From NCBI GenBank assembly GCA_027493935.1, contig JAOSJV010000011.1:62001-126000 (forward strand): 64,000 nucleotides of DNA. The letters are read 5' to 3'. Made by a program: the position numbers and the translations under genes. The DNA is from Burkholderiales bacterium (GTDB taxonomy: Bacteria > Pseudomonadota > Gammaproteobacteria > Burkholderiales > SG8-39). Under the pieces are notes generated by a model, which worked only from the letters and a program-made list of their open reading frames with translations, had not been told where the DNA came from and made no database searches. Of this stretch, positions 36,764 to 46,714 are shown in pieces. Position 1 is the first letter of the stretch. Every line of letters begins with the position of its first letter.

Positions 36764-38018
36764 TCACCGCTCCCCGGCGGGCGCCGCCTCGTCCTGTTCG
36801 CCGCCGGCGACCATCTGCAGCGCCGCGGCCGAAGTGCGCATCATCGGCACGAACTTCGTGTGCGGCGCCTCCGGTGCCTCGGGCGCCTTGCGCAGTCGGT
36901 AATAGGCGAAGCCGGCCATCGCCGTGAGCACCACCGCGAAGAACACCGGAAGCGTGCGCGGGCCCAGAGCCTCCATCGCGCTCCCGACGAAGGCCGGGCC
37001 GATCACCGCGCCGACGCCGTACACGAGCAATAGCCCGCTCGATCCGGCGAGCGCGTGCTCGCGCGCGAGGCGGTCGTTCACGAACGCGACCGAAACCGGG
37101 TACACCGAGAACGCGAGCCCGCCGTACAGGAACATGCTCGCCACCAGCGCCGCAACCGACCAGTACGTCGCGCCGAGCGCCGCGAGCGCGGCGAGCGCTG
37201 CGCCCGCGCACACCGCCGCGAGCATCGTAGCGGCGGTCGCCGCGGTCCGACAGTCGGCCGAGCGGCCACTGCAGCACCGCGCCGCCGAGCACCGCCGCGC
37301 CCATGAAGCCGGCGATCGCGGTCGTCTCGAGCCCGATCCGCTGCACGAACGGTGGGCCCATGCCCCACAGCGCGCCGCCGACCAGCCCGGCGGCGAAGGC
37401 GCCGGCGACGCCGGCGGGCGCGACCGCATAGAGACTGCGCAGCCCGAGATGCGGCACGCTCACCGGCTTCGGCTGCTCGACGCGGGTGAAAGCGACCGGA
37501 ACCAGCGCGAGCGAGAAGAGGATCGACACGATGCCGAACAGAACGAATCCGGCCGGATCGGCGGTCGCGATCAGCACCTGTCCGAGCGCGAGCGCAGCGA
37601 GCGCGATCGCCGTGTAGACCGAGAACACCTGGCCGCGCCGGTCGTTCGGCGAGTGCGCGTTCAGCCAGCTCTCGATCACCATGAAGAGGCCGACCAGGCA
37701 GCCGCCGTTGAGCACGCGCAGCGCCGCCCACAGCCACGGATCGATCGCGAGCGCGTGCACGATCGCTGTGGCCGAGGCGACCGCGGCGAACATCGCGAAG
37801 GCGCGGATGTGGCCCACGCGCCGGACGATCGCCGGACAGAAGAACGTACCGAGGAAAAAGCCGACGAAGTACGCCGACATGACGAGCCCGATCACCACGT
37901 CCGCGAAGCCCTCCAGGCCCGCGCGCACGCCGAGCAGCGTGCCGAACAGGCCACTGCCGGTGATCAGGACGGCGACGCCGAGGAGCAGCGAGGAGACCGA
38001 GTGCAGAGCGGAGAGCAT
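36764..38018 (-). CDS. MFS transporter, YcaD-like (frameshifted)
   Basis: MFS permease of about 417 aa: VSSLLLGVAVLITGSGLFGTLLGVRAGLEGF and VGFFLGTFFCPAIVRRVGHIRAFAMFAA, then NGGCLVGLFMVIESWLNAHSPNDRRG, all characteristic of the YcaD-type. The frame changes at about 37231-37240; dropping one base gives LSDRGDRATMLAAV and the remaining helices through YRLRKAPEAPEAP. The cytoplasmic tail is charged. It converges with the molybdoenzyme gene (6 bases between stops). The transported substrate is unknown. Confidence 0.84.
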
Positions 38019-38081
38019 GATCGGGAACCGGTCGTTCCCGCGCGCGCAGGAATGCGCAGCGCGAGCGCAGAAGCTTACTGG

Positions 38082-38134
38082 ATCCCCGCTTGCGCGGGGA
38101 TGACGGACATCGCGGCGGCTTGCGCGGGGATGAC
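38082..38134. repeat. Intergenic palindromic repeat, ATCCCCGC...GCGGGGAT type
   Basis: A perfect palindrome ATCCCCGC-TTGC-GCGGGGAT at 38082-38101 is followed by a second half-copy (CTTGCGCGGGGATGACGG at about 38116-38134). The same family occurs at 53782-53854 and partially at 15465-15485. This kind of dispersed CCCGCG(C/T)..GCGGGA(A/T)TCCAG unit is frequent in intergenic DNA of many beta- and gammaproteobacteria. Confidence 0.8.
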
Positions 38135-38177
38135 GGACCCCTCGGCGTGCGGGACGAAGACGCGCGGGGTCGGCGGC

Positions 38178-38438
38178 CTACGCAACGCGCAGGACGAAAT
38201 CGAACACCGCGCACGCCGGCGCATCAGGCGGCGCCGCGCGCAGTCGCTCGCCGCGCGCGGCTACTCCGGCGAGATAGGCGCGACAATCGCGCCAGCGCGC
38301 CGGGTCGAAGGCGTGTGGCGCGGGCAGCCGCGCGCCGAAGCGGTGGCCACCCGGGTCGTGCGTCGGGTGCGGGAAGCGCCCGGGCACGTACGCGTAGGGC
38401 GGCAGCGGCAGGTCCGCGACGTAGCGGGGCGGCGGCAT
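38178..38438 (-). CDS. Small conserved hypothetical protein
   Basis: Protein of 86 aa, ATG 38438. Sequence features are YVADLPLPPYAYVPGRFPHPTHDPGGHRFG, with several Pro, His and Gly, then PARWRDCRAYLAGVAARGERL and a hydrophobic end (CAVFDFVLRVA). The Pro/His-rich N-terminus suggests a conserved family, but none is recognised with certainty. Composition matches neighbours. It could be co-regulated with the divergent CoA ligase gene, since the operator-like palindrome lies between them. Confidence 0.5.
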   Translation of the reverse strand: MPPPRYVADLPLPPYAYVPGRFPHPTHDPGGHRFGARLPAPHAFDPARWRDCRAYLAGVAARGERLRAAPPDAPACAVFDFVLRVA

Positions 38439-38563
38439 GGCGAGCGGATGGTCGGCATTGCGGCGCGGCCGCCGTGCGTCCGGCCGCGGCCCGCCGAGCT
38501 TGCCACAGACCGGCCTGGCGATCCGCGATTCCGTGATCTGGCGCAAATACACGGGCCTGATGA

Positions 38564-38579
38564 CTGAACGATCATTCAG
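38564..38579. promoter_or_regulatory. Palindromic operator candidate CTGAACGATCATTCAG
   Basis: A near-perfect 16-bp inverted repeat (CTGAA....TTCAG with a CGATCA centre) lies 33 bases upstream of the ligase ATG at 38612. The form resembles TetR/FadR-type operators found before acyl-CoA and aromatic-CoA genes. No such regulator gene is adjacent. Confidence 0.55.
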
Positions 38580-38611
38580 CCAACCGATTCCACATCCGGG
38601 AGGAGGCAGGC

Positions 38612-40283
38612 ATGCGCCCGCCCGGCGGCGCCCCGTCCGCACACACTGACCCATTCATCGCCGGCGAGCTGCCGCCGCGCGAGCTGTGGCCGCAGTTCGA
38701 CTACTCGGCCCCGCACCTGCGCGGCTATCCCGACCGCCTGAACGCGTCGGTGGCGCTGCTCGATGCGGCGGTCGCGGCGGGGGCGGGCGACAAGCCGGTG
38801 TTCCACTGCGAGGGCGTCACCTGGTCTTACCGCCATCTGCTCGATCGCGTGCAGCGGCTCGCGCGCGTCCTGGTCGAGGAGTTCGGCGTCGTGCCAGGCG
38901 GCCGCGTGCTGCTGCGCTCCCCGAACACGCCGATGATGGCCGCGTGCTGGCTCGCGATCGTGCGCGCGGGCGGCGTGGTTGTCGCGACCACGCCGCTGCT
39001 GCGCGCGCGCGAGCTTGCCTTCATCCTCGAGAAGGCGCAGGTGCGCCTCGCGCTGTGCGACATCGGCATCGTCGAAGAGCTCGCCGCCGCCGCGGCGCGC
39101 AGCCCGGTGCTCGAGCGCATCAGCTGCTTCACCGCGGCCTGCGACGCCGCTCACGGGGACGCCGACCTCGACCGGCGTGTCGCGACGACGCCCGCGGGCG
39201 CGGGCGCGGTCGCGACCGCGGCCGACGACGTGGCGCTGGTGAGCTTCACCTCGGGCACCACCGGCAACCCGAAGGGCGCCGCGCACTTCCACCGCGATCT
39301 GCTCGCGGTCACCGACTGCTGGCCGCGCGTCTACACCGTCGAGCGCGACGAGGTCATCGCCGGCTCGCCGACGCTCGCGTTCACCTACGGGCTCGCGGCC
39401 TCTCTGCTCTACCCGCTGCGCTACCAGGCGAGTGCCGTGCTGATACCGCGCCCGGCGCCGGAGGCGATACTGGCGGCGATCGGGCGCTACCGCGTGACCA
39501 GCCTCTACAGCGTGCCGACGAGCTACCAGGCGATGCTGTCGCTCGCGCCGCACCACGATCTCTCGAGCCTGCGCAAGTGCACCTCGGCCGGCGAGAACCT
39601 GCGCACGCAGCTCTGGAGCGACTGGCGCGCGGCGACCGGCCGCGGCATCGTGAACGGGCTGGGCACCACCGAGATGCTCACACACTTCGTCTCCGAGTCG
39701 ATGCAGGTCGCCAGCGGCGGATCGATGGGCCGCGCGGTTCCGGGCTACACCGTGCGGCTGATCGACGACGAGGGCCGGCCGGTGGCGTGCGGCGAGCGCG
39801 GCCGCCTGGCCGTGATCGGCCCGACCGGCTGCCGGTACATCGGCGACCCCGCGCGCCAGCAGGTCGCGGTCCAGGGCGGCTGGAACGTGACCGGCGACCT
39901 GTGCGAGCAGGACCCGGAGGGGGCGCCTGCGGTACGTCGACCGCGCCGACGACATGATCGTGTCGTCCGGCTACAACATCTCGCCGCAGGAGATCGAGCG
40001 CGTGCTCTGCGAGCACCCGAAGGTCGTGGCCTGCGCGGTGGTCGGCGTCCCGGACGCCGCGCGCGGCAACATCGTGCGTGCATGCGTGGTGCTGCGCGAT
40101 CCGGTCGAGGCGGGCGATGCGACCGCGCGCGAGCTGCAGGAGCACGTCAAGGCCGTGCTCGCGCCGTACAAGTACCCGCGCGACGTGCGCTTCCTCGACA
40201 CGTTACCGATGACCGCGACCGGCAAGATCCAGCGCTACCGCCTGCGCGAAGTCTGGCGCGCACCCGAGCCGGCGGCGCAGTGA
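38612..40283 (+). CDS. Benzoate-type CoA ligase, possibly 2-aminobenzoate-CoA ligase (frameshifted)
   Basis: AMP-forming ligase of about 556 aa. The start region [22 protein letters not shown] followed by [16 protein letters not shown] recalls 2-aminobenzoate/benzoate-CoA ligases. Motifs: [13 protein letters not shown] (P-loop), [37 protein letters not shown] and the catalytic Lys in [13 protein letters not shown]. Five G at 39919-39923 should be four (gives [17 protein letters not shown]). The start has a GGAGGAGG Shine-Dalgarno. It would activate an aromatic acid as its CoA thioester; the exact acid is not determined. No ring-reducing or epoxidising CoA pathway genes are adjacent. Confidence 0.82.
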
Positions 40284-40305
40284 GCGCGCGGCGCGGCCGC
40301 GCCGC

Positions 40306-41203
40306 TTAGTCCGCGTCGTCGGGCGCGGGTGCGCCGGCGGCGGGCGCAAGCGGCTCCGGATCGAAAGCGCGGTCGCCCGCGGGGTTCGGCACGCCGGTCG
40401 CGGCGAGCCCGGCGAAGTCGAACAGCGCGCGGTCGAGCAGGTGCGACGGCGTCACGTTCGCCAGGCTGCGGAAGATCGTCTCGACGCGACCCGGGTGGCG
40501 TTCTCTGCCACTCGCGCAGCATCGCTTTCACCTGCTTGCGCTGCAGGTTCTCCTGCGAGCCGCACAGGTCGCACGGAATGATCGGGAAGCGCCGCACCTC
40601 GGCGTAGCGCGCGAGATCGCACTCCTCGACGTACGCGAGCGGGCGGATCACGACGTGCCGGCCGTCGTCGGAGACAAGCTTCGGCGGCATCGACTTCAGC
40701 CGGCCGCCGAAGAAGAGGTTGAGGAAGAAGGTCTCGAGGATGTCGTCGCGGTGGTGCCCGAGCGCGATGCGCGTCGCGCCAAGCTCGCGCGCCACGCGGT
40801 AGAGCACGCCGCGCCGCAGCCGCGAGCAGAGCGAGCACATCGTGCGCCCCTCCGGGATCACCCGCTTCACGATCGCATGCGTGTCCTGCACCTCGATGCG
40901 GAACGGGATGTCGAGCGCGCGCAGGTACTCCGGCAGCACGTGGCCGGGGAACCCCGGATGGCGCTGGTCGAGGTTGACCGCCACGAGCTCGAAGTCGACC
41001 GGCGCCACCGCACGCAGCTTCATCAGCACGTCGAGCAGGCCGTAGCTGTCCTTGCCGCCCGACAGGCACACCATCACGCGATCGCCCGCGCCGATCATCT
41101 CGTAGTCGGCGATCGCCTGCCCGGCGAGGCGGCGCAGGCGCTTCTCGAGCTTGTTCGCCTCGTAGGCTTGCCTCTGCAGGCGGCGGTGGTCGGGCGCGTT
41201 CAT
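40306..41203 (-). CDS. ttcA: tRNA 2-thiocytidine(32) synthetase TtcA (frameshifted)
   Basis: ATP-dependent Fe-S tRNA thiolase. The PP-loop is [14 protein letters not shown]. The catalytic CxxC is [14 protein letters not shown], and the third conserved Cys is in [47 protein letters not shown] is diagnostic of TtcA. An extra base in the TT at 40501-40502 (plus strand) shifts the frame; correction gives [35 protein letters not shown] and a stop at 40306 (298 aa). The enzyme modifies C32 of certain tRNAs. The indel in such a conserved gene argues for sequence error. Confidence 0.93.
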
Positions 41204-41331
41204 GTCCTCGCAAATGCGTTCGAGCCGTGGATTATCCCAGAGGCGGCGACGGCCCGCGAGCGCGGCGGACGGGCATTGCCCTCGCCGCGCCGCTCGCCGA
41301 TCATCGGGGGCGTCGATCGCGGAGACCCTCG

Positions 41332-42067
41332 ATGCGCCGCCTTGCCGTTGCCGCTCTCCTCTGCGCCGCCGCGCTCGCAGCCGGTTGCGCAGCGCCCGGA
41401 CGCCCGCCGCTCACCGCCTCGCCGGACGTCGGACCGAACTTCGCGGTGCCCGACGAGCGAAGCCGCATGGTGTACCTCGCACGCCAGGAATGGGCGCTCT
41501 TCGGCCGGCCAGTCGTGATCGAGAACGGGACGGGCGACCCGCTGCTCGCCTTCGACGAAGGCAGCGCCACGCACGAGGCGCAAGCCCCGATGCTCGCGCG
41601 CGTGCTGATGTACTGGTACGGCGTCTCGCGCCTGCCGATCGTCGGCCACCAGGGCGAGCTCCGGCCCTGGTCGGCGGCGTTCATCTCGTGGGTCGCGAAG
41701 AGCGCCGGGCTCGGGCCGGACGAGTTCCCGCCGACCGTGCTGCATTGGAACTACATCGAGCGCTTTTTCGCGGCGGACGGCACCGGGCGCTTCGCCGCGC
41801 GCGATCCGGTGCGCTACGCACCGCGCGTCGGCGACCTCGTCTGCAACGCGCGCGGCGGGACTTCCGCCGACTTTTTCGAGCCTGCGCCGCGGCGCGTATC
41901 ACTGCGATCTCGTCGTCGCGGTGCGCGCAGGCGAGCTCGACGCGATCGGCGGCAACGTCGGCGACGCGGTCGCGCTCACACGGCTCGCCACCGACGCGCA
42001 GGGCCTGCTCGCGCCGCACCCGCGCCGGCCGTGGGCCGTGGTGATCGAGCAGCGCGAGGGCGAGTGA
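41332..42067 (+). CDS. DUF2272 lipoprotein (frameshifted)
   Basis: Lipoprotein of about 245 aa: signal [14 protein letters not shown] with lipobox. The body has [60 protein letters not shown] and [13 protein letters not shown], fitting DUF2272 (an NlpC/P60-like fold with Trp-Ser-Ala-Ala-Phe). The frame shifts at about 41881-41896; removing one base leads to [29 protein letters not shown], with a Cys/His pair, and stop TGA 42067. The second half is therefore intact. Function unknown; possibly cell-wall hydrolase-like. Confidence 0.8.
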
Positions 42068-42106
42068 CATCTACCCCCCCTCCTTCGACGAGCAGGCGAG
42101 GGTGCC

Positions 42107-42857
42107 TCAGAGATTGACGCTGCGCCCGCCGTCCACGGCGATGATCTGGCCGGTGACGTACGGCGCCTCGGCGACGAGGAAGTACACCGCTCGCGCGATG
42201 TCCTCGGGCTCGCCGGTGCGCTTGAGCAGCGTGTGCGACACGACGCGCTGGCGCGCGACCTCGTCGTACGAGCCGTCGTCGGGCCACAGGATCGGGCCGG
42301 GCGCGACCGCGTTCACGCGCACCTCCGGGCCGAGCTCGCGCGCGAGCGAGCGGGTGAGGCCGTCGAGCCCCGCCTTCGCGACGCTGTAGACCACGTAGCG
42401 CTTGAGCGGGCGCCCGGCGTGGATGTCGCTGATGTTCACGATGCAGCCGCGCGCCCGGGCGAGATGCGGCGCAGCCGCCTGCGCGAGAAAGAGCGGCCCC
42501 TTCAGGTTGGTGCCGATCAGATCGTCCCAATCGGTCGATTTGATCTCGCCGACCGGCGTCGGATAGAAGCTCGACGCGTTGTTGACCAGCACGTCGAGCC
42601 CGCCGAAGCGCTCCACGGTCGACTTGACGATCTGCGCGACGGCGCCCAGGTTGAGCAGATCGGCGCGCACCGAGGCCGCCGAGTTCCGCGCGCGTCGCGT
42701 TGAGCTCGGCGACCAGCGTCTTCGCGTCGCCGGTCGAGGCGCGGTGGTGGACCATGACCGCCGCGCCCGCCGCGTGCAGCCGCCGCACGATCGTCGCGCC
42801 GACGCGCTTCGCGCCGCCGGTGACGAGCGCCACCTTTCCGGACAGGGATTCGGCCAT
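42107..42857 (-). CDS. Pteridine reductase-like SDR (FolM type, frameshifted)
   Basis: Short-chain dehydrogenase of about 249 aa. The cofactor motif VALVTGGAKRVGATIVRRLHAAGAAV, with TGGxKRxG, is typical of pteridine/dihydromonapterin reductases. NNASSFYPTPVGEI is also a hallmark of that subgroup. The catalytic Tyr-Lys lies in YVVYSVAKAGL, and the C-terminus PYVTGQIIAVDGGRS is standard. An extra base at 42674-42675 (plus strand) breaks the frame between AELGG and VRADLLNLG. It probably reduces dihydropterins or dihydrofolate with NADPH. Divergent from MidA with 48 bases between starts. Confidence 0.86.
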
Positions 42858-42905
42858 GCGTTCGATTGAGGATTCTACCGGAATGGCGCACTATGACTGC
42901 CCGCC

Positions 42906-44072
42906 ATGAGCACCCAGAGCGCGCTTCCGCAACCGTCGCCCGAGGCGCTCGCGCACAGCGCGCGCGTGGTCGAGCAGGTGCGCGCCGAGATCGCGCGCGC
43001 GGGCGGTTGGCTCGACTTCGCGCGCTACATGGAGCTGGTGCTCTACGCGCCGGGCCTCGGCTACTACAGCGCCGGCGCGCGCAAGCTCGGCGCCGACGGC
43101 GACTTCACCACCGCGCCCGAGCTCACGCCCCTCTACGGGCAGTGCATCGCGCGGCAGGCGCGCCAGGTGCTCGATCTCGGCCTCGACCAGATCCTCGAGG
43201 TCGGCGCCGGCTCGGGCGCGCTCGCGGCCTCGCTGCTCGAGGAGCTCGATCGGGTGGGCGCCGCGCCGAAGAGCTTCCTCATCCTCGAGCTCTCCGCCGA
43301 CCTGCGCGCGCGCAGCCGCGATCTCCTCGCCGCGCGCGTGCCGCATCTCATGGAGCGCGTCGCGTGGCTGAACGTGCTGCCGCCCGCGTTCTCCGGGCTG
43401 GTGATCGGCAACGAGGTGCTCGACGCCATGCCGGTGCGCGTGGTGCGCGCGACGGCGGAGGGGATCGAGGAAGGCGGCGTCGTCGTCGCCGGGCACGGCG
43501 AGGCGCCCCTTCGCGTGGGCTTTCCGCCCGGCGGCCGGCGCGCTGCGCGAGGCGGCCGGGCAGCTCGGGCTCGCGCCCGACTACACCACCGAGATCGCGC
43601 TCGCCGCACGCGGCTTCGTACGCAGCCTCGCGGGGATGCTCGAGCGCGGGGTCGCGCTCTTCGTCGATTACGGCTTTCCAGCGCACGAGTACTACCACCC
43701 GCAGCGCTCGGCCGGCACGCTGATGTGCCACTACCGCCATCGCGCGCACGGCGACCCGTTCTTCCTGCCCGGGCTGCAGGACATCACCGCGCACGTCGAC
43801 TTCAGCGCCGTGGCGCACACCGCCGCCGACGCCGGCCTCGATGTGCTCGGCTACGCGACTCAGGCGCAGTTCCTGGTGAACTGCGGTATCGCCGAGCTGA
43901 TGCTGCGGGTGCCCCCGAGGACGTGGCGCGCTACGCGCCGCAGGCCGCCGCGGCCAACAAGCTGCTCTCGCCCGCCGAGATGGGGGAGCTCTTCAAGGCG
44001 ATCGCCGTCGGGCGCGGCGTCGAGGGTCCGCTCGTCGGCTTCGCCGCCGGCGACCGGCTGCACACGCTCTGA
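42906..44072 (+). CDS. MidA-family SAM-dependent methyltransferase (two frameshifts)
   Basis: Class I methyltransferase of the MidA/NDUFAF7 family, about 388 aa: GWLDFARYMELVLYAPGLGYYSAG, GDFTTAPELTPLYGQCIARQ, ILEVGAGSGALAASLLEEL (SAM motif I), GLVIGNEVLDAMPVRVV. Frame shifts lie at about 43514-43519 (one extra base; restores APLRWAFRPAAGALREAAGQLGL) and about 43911-43916 (one base missing; restores VPPEDVARYAPQ). The later blocks FVDYGFPAHEYYHPQR and GTLMCHYRHRAHGDPFFLPG are diagnostic. The eukaryotic homologue methylates an Arg in complex I; an NDUFA9-like gene also lies at 49.5 kb. Confidence 0.9.
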   Translation: MSTQSALPQPSPEALAHSARVVEQVRAEIARAGGWLDFARYMELVLYAPGLGYYSAGARKLGADGDFTTAPELTPLYGQCIARQARQVLDLGLDQILEVGAGSGALAASLLEELDRVGAAPKSFLILELSADLRARSRDLLAARVPHLMERVAWLNVLPPAFSGLVIGNEVLDAMPVRVVRATAEGIEEGGVVVAGHGEAPLRVGFPPGGRRAARGGRAARARARLHHRDRARRTRLRTQPRGDARARGRALRRLRLSSARVLPPAALGRHADVPLPPSRARRPVLPARAAGHHRARRLQRRGAHRRRRRPRCARLRDSGAVPGELRYRRADAAGAPEDVARYAPQAAAANKLLSPAEMGELFKAIAVGRGVEGPLVGFAAGDRLHTL

Positions 44073-44141
44073 ACGCGTGCGCCTTTGCCTCCGCTCGCCT
44101 GGGTACCCCGGGCGCGGCGAGCCGTCGCTATAATCGCCGCC

Positions 44142-44828
44142 ATGAAACGCGTCTCGGTCGCATCTCTGCTGCTCGTCGGGACACTCGCGGCAGCGCTGGT
44201 GCCGACCGGCGCGGTCGCCGCCGGTCCGGCCGAGCAAGCGGTCGAGGCCGCGCGCAGACGCTGGCAGGGGAGCCCGCACGGTCCGATGCTCGAGCGCATC
44301 CTGCCGCCCACGTTCGCGCCCGCGCAGCTGCCCGAGCCCCGCGCGCGCGGGGCGCAGCTCGCCGTCGAGTACTGCGTGCAGTGCCACAACCTTCCGAACC
44401 CGGCGATGCACCATGCCGCCAAGTGGCCCGGCATCGTCGAGCGCATGGTGGTGCGCATGCGCGGCAAGGGCAACATGGGCGAGTTGATGAGGGAGATGAT
44501 GGGCGGCGTGCGGGCACCCGATGAGGCGGAGCGCGCGGTGCTGCTCGCCTACCTGCAGCGCCACGCGCAGCGCCCGCTCGATCCGCGCAAGTACCCCGCG
44601 GTCCGCACCGACGCGGCGAAGTCGTTCCGGCTCGCCTGCCAGCAGTGCCACACGCTGCCCGATCCGCAGCGCTACACGGCCGCCGAATGGGCGGAGGTCG
44701 TCGCGCGCATGGAGCGCAACATGCTCTGGATGAACCGCGTGGTCGGCACGCGCCCGGTCGCGGACGAGCCGCAGCTCAGGATCGACGAGATCCTCGAGTT
44801 CCTGCAGTCGAACGCCAAGCGGGGATGA
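44142..44828 (+). CDS. Periplasmic diheme cytochrome c
   Basis: Exported protein of 228 aa: signal SLLLVGTLAAALVPTGAVA, then two haem-binding motifs, VEYCVQCHNLP and LACQQCHTLPDP, each CxxCH. They sit in half-repeats containing KWPGIVERMVVRM and EWAEVVARMERNM, whose Met residues can serve as distal ligands. An internal duplication of a single-haem unit is apparent. ATG 44142 is used. No oxidase or dehydrogenase lies beside it; it may shuttle electrons in an unidentified chain. Confidence 0.86.
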   Translation: MKRVSVASLLLVGTLAAALVPTGAVAAGPAEQAVEAARRRWQGSPHGPMLERILPPTFAPAQLPEPRARGAQLAVEYCVQCHNLPNPAMHHAAKWPGIVERMVVRMRGKGNMGELMREMMGGVRAPDEAERAVLLAYLQRHAQRPLDPRKYPAVRTDAAKSFRLACQQCHTLPDPQRYTAAEWAEVVARMERNMLWMNRVVGTRPVADEPQLRIDEILEFLQSNAKRG

Positions 44829-44914
44829 GGGGCGCCGGGTCGTCGCTCGACGGTCGGCTGTCGGCAGAAGGCGATCGGACGCGGGTTTCGTCCGTCGTGC
44901 GCCGCCGCCGACCG

Positions 44915-45771
44915 TCAACCGCCGACCGCCGACTCCCGTAGCCACTGCTCGACGCGCTCCGCCGCCGACTCCCAGCCCTCGTCCAGCATCATCGCGTGAC
45001 CGAGGCCCGGGATCACCTCGAGCGATCCGCCGACCATGCCCGCGCCGCGCCGCAGCTGCTCGACGGGGAAGAGCGCGTCGCGCTCCGCGGCGAGCCACAG
45101 CGTCGGCGTGCGGTTCATCCGCCAGAGCTGCGGCAGCGCGAAGAGCGTCATGTCCCAGACCGCGCGCTGCGACTCGGGCTGCGTCCGGCGATACCACTCC
45201 GCGAGCTTGGCCGGAGCGACTGCGCCGGCGAAGAGCGCCTTGCGCAGCGCCTCGGCCGACCCGCGGCCGTGCGCGAGCACGCCGTTCAGCTCGGCGAAGA
45301 GCGCCGGGTTCCGGAACGCGAGCCCGAGCTGGGCGCCGAGCAGGCCCTGCGGCGGCACCGAGGCGAGCAGCACCGCCGCGGGCGCCGCGGCGTCCTCGAG
45401 GTACTTCTGCGCGACGAACCCGCCCATCGAATGACCGACGAGGACCGGTGCTCGGCCGATGCGACGCACCGCCTCGAACACGTCCTCGACGTAGTCGTCG
45501 GCGCTCGTGAGCATCAACTCGCCGCGCCCCGCGCTCGCGCCGTGGCCGCGGAACGACAGCGCATAGCACTCGAAGCCGCGCCCGGCGAAGAACGGCAGGA
45601 AGTGCTCGGCCCAGCACCACGCGCCGGTGAAGGCGCCGTGCAGGAAGAGCAGCGGGTGCGGAAAGCCCGGCGCGAGCGGCCTCGCCGCGAGCAGCTCGAG
45701 CCGGTCGCCGGCGCCGGCGCGCAGGTCGCGGACGACCGTGGCGGCGGCCGCGCGTCCGGGGCGCGCGTCAC
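44915..45771 (-). CDS. Alpha/beta hydrolase (N-terminal frameshift)
   Basis: Serine hydrolase of about 285 aa. HGAFTGAWCWAEHFLPFFAGRGF is the oxyanion-hole region, VLVGHSMGGFVAQKYL the nucleophile elbow, WLAAERDALFP the acid region and VIPGLGHAMMLDEGW the catalytic His. The frame containing VRDLRAGAGDRLELLAARPL has no start codon; the best fit is GTG 45771, overlapping the upstream GST stop (GTGA), with one base missing in the GC-rich stretch around 45740-45760. Substrate unknown. The overlap suggests co-expression with the GST. Confidence 0.8.
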
Positions 45772-46394
45772 GGCTTGAACGGCACGGCCATCCCGCGCTG
45801 CACCGCCGTCCGCGCGCCGATGGCGTCGAACCACCGCTTCACGTTCGGGAAGTCGGCGAGATTCGTCTTGTGCCACTCGTGCCGCGCGACCCACGGATAG
45901 GTCGCGATATCGGCGATCGTGTACTCGCCGGCGGCGAGGTACTCGGCGGCGCCGAGCCGCCGGTCGAGCACGCCGTAGAGACGCTCCTTTTCCTTGAGGT
46001 ACCGTTCGATGGCGTAAGGCACCTGCTCCTTCGCATATCGCACGAAGTGGTGCACCTGGCCGAACATCGGCCCGATGTGGCCCATCTGGAGCATCAGCCA
46101 CTGCAGCACCTCGTAGCGCGCGCGCAGCGTCTCGGGCAGCAGCATCCCGGTCTTGCCGGCAAGGTAGATCAGGATCGCGCCGGACTCCATCATCGCGATC
46201 GGTTTGCCGTCCGGTCCGTACGGATCGACGATCGACGGGATCTTGGCGTTCGGATTGATCGCGACGTACTCCGGGGCGTGCTGCTCGCCCTTGCCGATGT
46301 CGATCGGGCGCACCTTGTACGGCAGCCCGGTTTCCTCGAGCATGATCGAGACCTTGCGGCCGTTCGGCGTTCCCCACGTGTACAGCTCGATCAT
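45768..46394 (-). CDS. Glutathione S-transferase, YfcG/Ure2p-like
   Basis: GST of 208 aa. Thioredoxin-fold N-terminus MIELYTWGTPNGRKVSIML with the TPNGRK stretch that identifies YfcG/Ure2p-like disulfide-bond oxidoreductase GSTs. The cis-Pro is in AKIPSIVDP, followed by the glutathione-binding MMESGAILIYLA. The all-helical second domain includes YGVLDRRLGAAEYLAAGEYTIADIATYPW. In E. coli YfcG reduces small disulfides using two glutathiones. ATG 46394 has AGGAGG just upstream. First gene of a two-gene leftward operon with the hydrolase. Confidence 0.9.
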   Translation of the reverse strand: MIELYTWGTPNGRKVSIMLEETGLPYKVRPIDIGKGEQHAPEYVAINPNAKIPSIVDPYGPDGKPIAMMESGAILIYLAGKTGMLLPETLRARYEVLQWLMLQMGHIGPMFGQVHHFVRYAKEQVPYAIERYLKEKERLYGVLDRRLGAAEYLAAGEYTIADIATYPWVARHEWHKTNLADFPNVKRWFDAIGARTAVQRGMAVPFKP

Positions 46395-46519
46395 TCCTCC
46401 TCCGTGATTCAGGTCCGCAGCGGCGCGATGTCGCCACCTCGCGGGCCGGGCGAGTTTACAATCGGCCGGAGGTTCTGGCCAATCGGGCGCGCGTCGCCCG
46501 CATCGAAGGCTTCTTCCGG

Positions 46520-46714
46520 ATGCTCAAGTGGCTGCTGACGCTCGCCGTCGCCCTCGTGATCCTCACCGCGGCGAGCCCGCTCCTCGCCCGCTTCGGGCTC
46601 GGCCGCCTGCCGGGCGACGTGACCGTCCGCTACAAGGGCCGCGACTACTACCTGCCGTTCACCACCACGATCCTGCTGTCGATCGCGCTGACGCTGATCG
46701 CGCGCTTTCTCTGA
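46520..46714 (+). CDS. DUF2905 membrane protein
   Basis: Small protein of 64 aa: LKWLLTLAVALVILTAASPL, then the conserved FGLGRLPGDVTVRYKGRDYYLPFTT and a second helix (ILLSIALTLIARFL). GRLPGDI and the Phe/Tyr-rich loop are the DUF2905 signature. The stop TGA is adjacent to the convergent EF-hand gene's stop; the two form the palindrome TGATCA. Function unknown. Confidence 0.88.
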   Translation: MLKWLLTLAVALVILTAASPLLARFGLGRLPGDVTVRYKGRDYYLPFTTTILLSIALTLIARFL

